Source: a virus
Virus record (IMG/VR): IMGVR_UViG_3300035162_000571
Coordinates: 1-25,245 of that record
Length of the DNA: 25,245 nt
Strand: one strand, 5' to 3'
Part shown: one piece after another, positions 24,091 to 25,245 of the stretch
Layout of the letters: the number at the start of each line of letters is the position of its first letter
How positions within the stretch are numbered: the stretch's first letter is position 1
Notes under the pieces: model-generated
What the model saw: the letters and a program-made list of their open reading frames with translations, nothing else
What the model was told of the DNA's origin: nothing
Database searches by the model: none
Program-made: the position numbers and the translations under genes

Positions 24091-24288
24091 TTATCTATCT
24101 TTTAATAAACCACTTATGGTTTCTTTAATTGATTTCCTTCCATACTGCTCACTAAATATACGTTTAGCTATAATTTCAGCATAAGGTTCTTCTTTATTGT
24201 CTCTTCTTTCTTTTGAGTTCATTGAGTACCATGTGTTGAAGTTACTCTCATAAGAAGACTGATCATCATATTTGTATACATCACTCAT
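24091..24288 (-). CDS. Small hypothetical protein
   Basis: 65 residues. The ATG at 24288 is preceded by GGGGAAAAGTA and overlaps the previous gene by eight bases. The sequence is polar and charged: a Tyr/Ser/Asp-rich N-terminus (YKYDDQSSYESNF), then a basic helix (IIAKRIFSEQYGRKSIKETI). No recognised motif. It belongs to the recombination operon by spacing; it may be a small regulatory or host-take-over protein. Confidence 0.6.
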   Translation of the reverse strand: MSDVYKYDDQSSYESNFNTWYSMNSKERRDNKEEPYAEIIAKRIFSEQYGRKSIKETISGLLKDR

Positions 24289-24514
24289 TACTTTTCCCCT
24301 TTATCTCTACAAATTCATCTAATATCTTTTTTGTCTTTCCATACATATCATGGATAACCCTTGAATAACTTTCGGCTTTAATAGAAGTTTCGTTGTCTGA
24401 AGCATTAGATTCATGCTCTATGCAATAATCTAAATAGTCATTAATTTCTTTAATCTTACTCATTACTTCTTCGTTCCCACACAAAGGACACCCACTAGTG
24501 ATGTCCTTATCCAT
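24281..24514 (-). CDS. Small hypothetical protein with CPLC motif
   Basis: 77 residues from the ATG at 24514, with GGAAGG ten bases upstream and just after the SSB-like stop; longer in-frame starts inside that gene are less likely. Residues 9-12 are CPLC, a single knuckle that could take part in zinc binding, perhaps across a dimer. The rest is acidic and helical (MSKIKEINDYLDYCIEHE; YSRVIHDMYGKTKKILDEFVEI). No family was recognised. Confidence 0.6.
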   Translation of the reverse strand: MDKDITSGCPLCGNEEVMSKIKEINDYLDYCIEHESNASDNETSIKAESYSRVIHDMYGKTKKILDEFVEIKGKSNE

Positions 24515-24530
24515 GTCTATGCGACCTTCC

Positions 24531-24851
24531 TTAAAATGGGATGTCATCATCTGATAACTCAGGAGTCTCTTCAACTACAGGAGTTGTAGGCTCTTGTACT
24601 TGTTGTTGTTGAGGTATATCCATTCTTGTATAGAAGTAGTCACGACCATTCTTAGAGGTGTTATTCCATAAGGCTAACCTCACTTCCACTCCTCCCTCTT
24701 TTCCTACCTCTCCGTTCTTCATCTTCTCTACTATTTGCTTTAATAGAGGTTTAGTAATTTCTACTTTACCATTGAAGTCAGGTTGCTTACCTTCCTTCCT
24801 ATCGTTAGTAAATATCGCTCCACTACATTGGGGTCTTTCTTCAAATGCCAT
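24531..24851 (-). CDS. Small single-strand DNA-binding-like protein with SSB-type tail
   Basis: 106 residues from the ATG at 24851 (GGAGG nine bases upstream, one base after the ERF stop); an in-frame ATG at 24881 inside the ERF gene is less likely. A compact strand-rich domain (GAIFTNDRK, PDFNGKVEIT, GVEVRLALWNN, GRDYFYTRMDIP) is followed by a Gln/Pro/Thr/Glu linker and the terminal DDDIPF. That tip is the same as in bacterial SSB, where it recruits RecO, PriA, RecG and other partners. The body is shorter than a canonical SSB OB domain and looks somewhat like DUF736-type small proteins. A phage single-strand binding protein acting with ERF is the best call. Direct DNA binding is inferred. 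Confidence 0.65.
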   Translation of the reverse strand: MAFEERPQCSGAIFTNDRKEGKQPDFNGKVEITKPLLKQIVEKMKNGEVGKEGGVEVRLALWNNTSKNGRDYFYTRMDIPQQQQVQEPTTPVVEETPELSDDDIPF

Positions 24852-24852
24852 T

Positions 24853-25245
24853 TTATTTATCCTCCACAGATTGATTTTCAATTTTTAAACTATCGGCTAA
24901 TTGTTTGGCTAGATTGTCTAACCTTTCTTTTTGTTCAGGGAATCTTTCTTTCAAGATGCTTATAGGTTCAGCATTTGTTTTGTAATGATTTTTAACATCA
25001 TCTGAAGTCTCAGCTAAAGGTGAGATAGTTTTTATAAAACCTTCAACAAAAGCATTCGCCCACGCTTCATCTTTATCATCCTGGATTTCCTTTACAGGTT
25101 CAGGTGCTTTCCTAGGAACAGGCTTCTTGCCTACTTCCTTTTCAGCTTGATTTCCGTCATCATCTTCGTCAGCACCAACACCACAAGCAAGTGATAAAGA
25201 ATACCTACGAGCATAAGTTAAGGCACTTCCAAACCCTTGAGCAGT
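24853..25245 (-). CDS. erf: ERF-family single-strand annealing recombinase, 5' end outside window
   Basis: The last 130 codons are present; the start lies beyond the right edge. The first visible residues hold the ERF signature (TAQGFGSALTYARRYSLSL followed by GADEDDDGN). ERF proteins form rings on single-stranded DNA and anneal complementary strands, for example in P22 genome circularisation. After the signature comes a Lys/Pro-rich linker (about 39-55) and a variable C-terminal helical region. The stop is followed after one base by the ATG of the SSB-like gene, so the two are coupled. The right-hand family signature makes this call strong despite truncation. Confidence 0.9.
   Translation of the reverse strand, partial: TAQGFGSALTYARRYSLSLACGVGADEDDDGNQAEKEVGKKPVPRKAPEPVKEIQDDKDEAWANAFVEGFIKTISPLAETSDDVKNHYKTNAEPISILKERFPEQKERLDNLAKQLADSLKIENQSVEDK

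Noticed and set aside
24067-24095. Rho-independent terminator on the + strand (GC stem then T-rich run)
   Set aside because: There is no + strand gene upstream to terminate, and the T run is interrupted. On the - strand, where the genes are, no U tract follows the stem.

Overview
The window looks like a 25 kb piece of an AT-rich tailed phage genome, most probably a podovirus-like phage of an abundant marine bacterium. This is inferred from low GC, tight gene packing, T7 gp13-like and P22 gp10-like virion proteins, and a very large multi-domain protein of the 'polyvalent' type. No host gene, tRNA, rRNA, integrase, CRISPR array or insertion sequence was seen. All family calls come from reading motifs by eye; no database was searched.

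Region 1 (1-3319, + strand) is the most unusual part. A curlin-like repeat protein (cut by the window edge), a secreted FecR-domain protein that also ends in curlin-like repeats, and a CHASE2-class III nucleotide cyclase form one translationally coupled block. The cyclase keeps every catalytic position I could check. This is a transmembrane cyclic-nucleotide signalling arrangement inside a phage late operon.

Region 2 (3323-4461, + strand) is the lysis cassette: an inner-membrane coiled-coil protein (i-spanin-like), an overlapping lipoprotein (o-spanin-like) and a T4-type lysozyme with an intact E-D-T triad. No holin was recognised.

Region 3 (4463-22307, + strand) holds virion genes: a tail-hub-like protein, two small proteins, a 1248-residue LysM protein, two small acetyltransferase-fold-like proteins (the first like T7 gp13), a Gln/Ala-rich protein with seven tandem 18-residue repeats, a 432-residue protein, and a 2698-residue giant. 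The giant carries two separate HExxH metallopeptidase modules, a possible ADP-ribosyltransferase module, three FSR motifs at module borders, and a C-terminal domain resembling LPD38. These are probably carried in the virion and ejected with the DNA, by analogy with T7 gp14-gp16.

Region 4 (22245-25245, - strand) is a convergent early module for DNA recombination: an ERF-family annealing protein (cut by the window edge), a small protein with an SSB-type DDDIPF tail, a Ref-like HNH nuclease, a RusA-like Holliday junction resolvase and several small proteins, two of them with Cys pairs. Two short genes missed by size cut-offs (50 and 56 codons) fill gaps here. The two operons meet tail to tail with a 63-bp antisense overlap. 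Two intergenic gaps carry an inverted copy of the same short hairpin-forming element. No intergenic stretch exceeds 300 bases.
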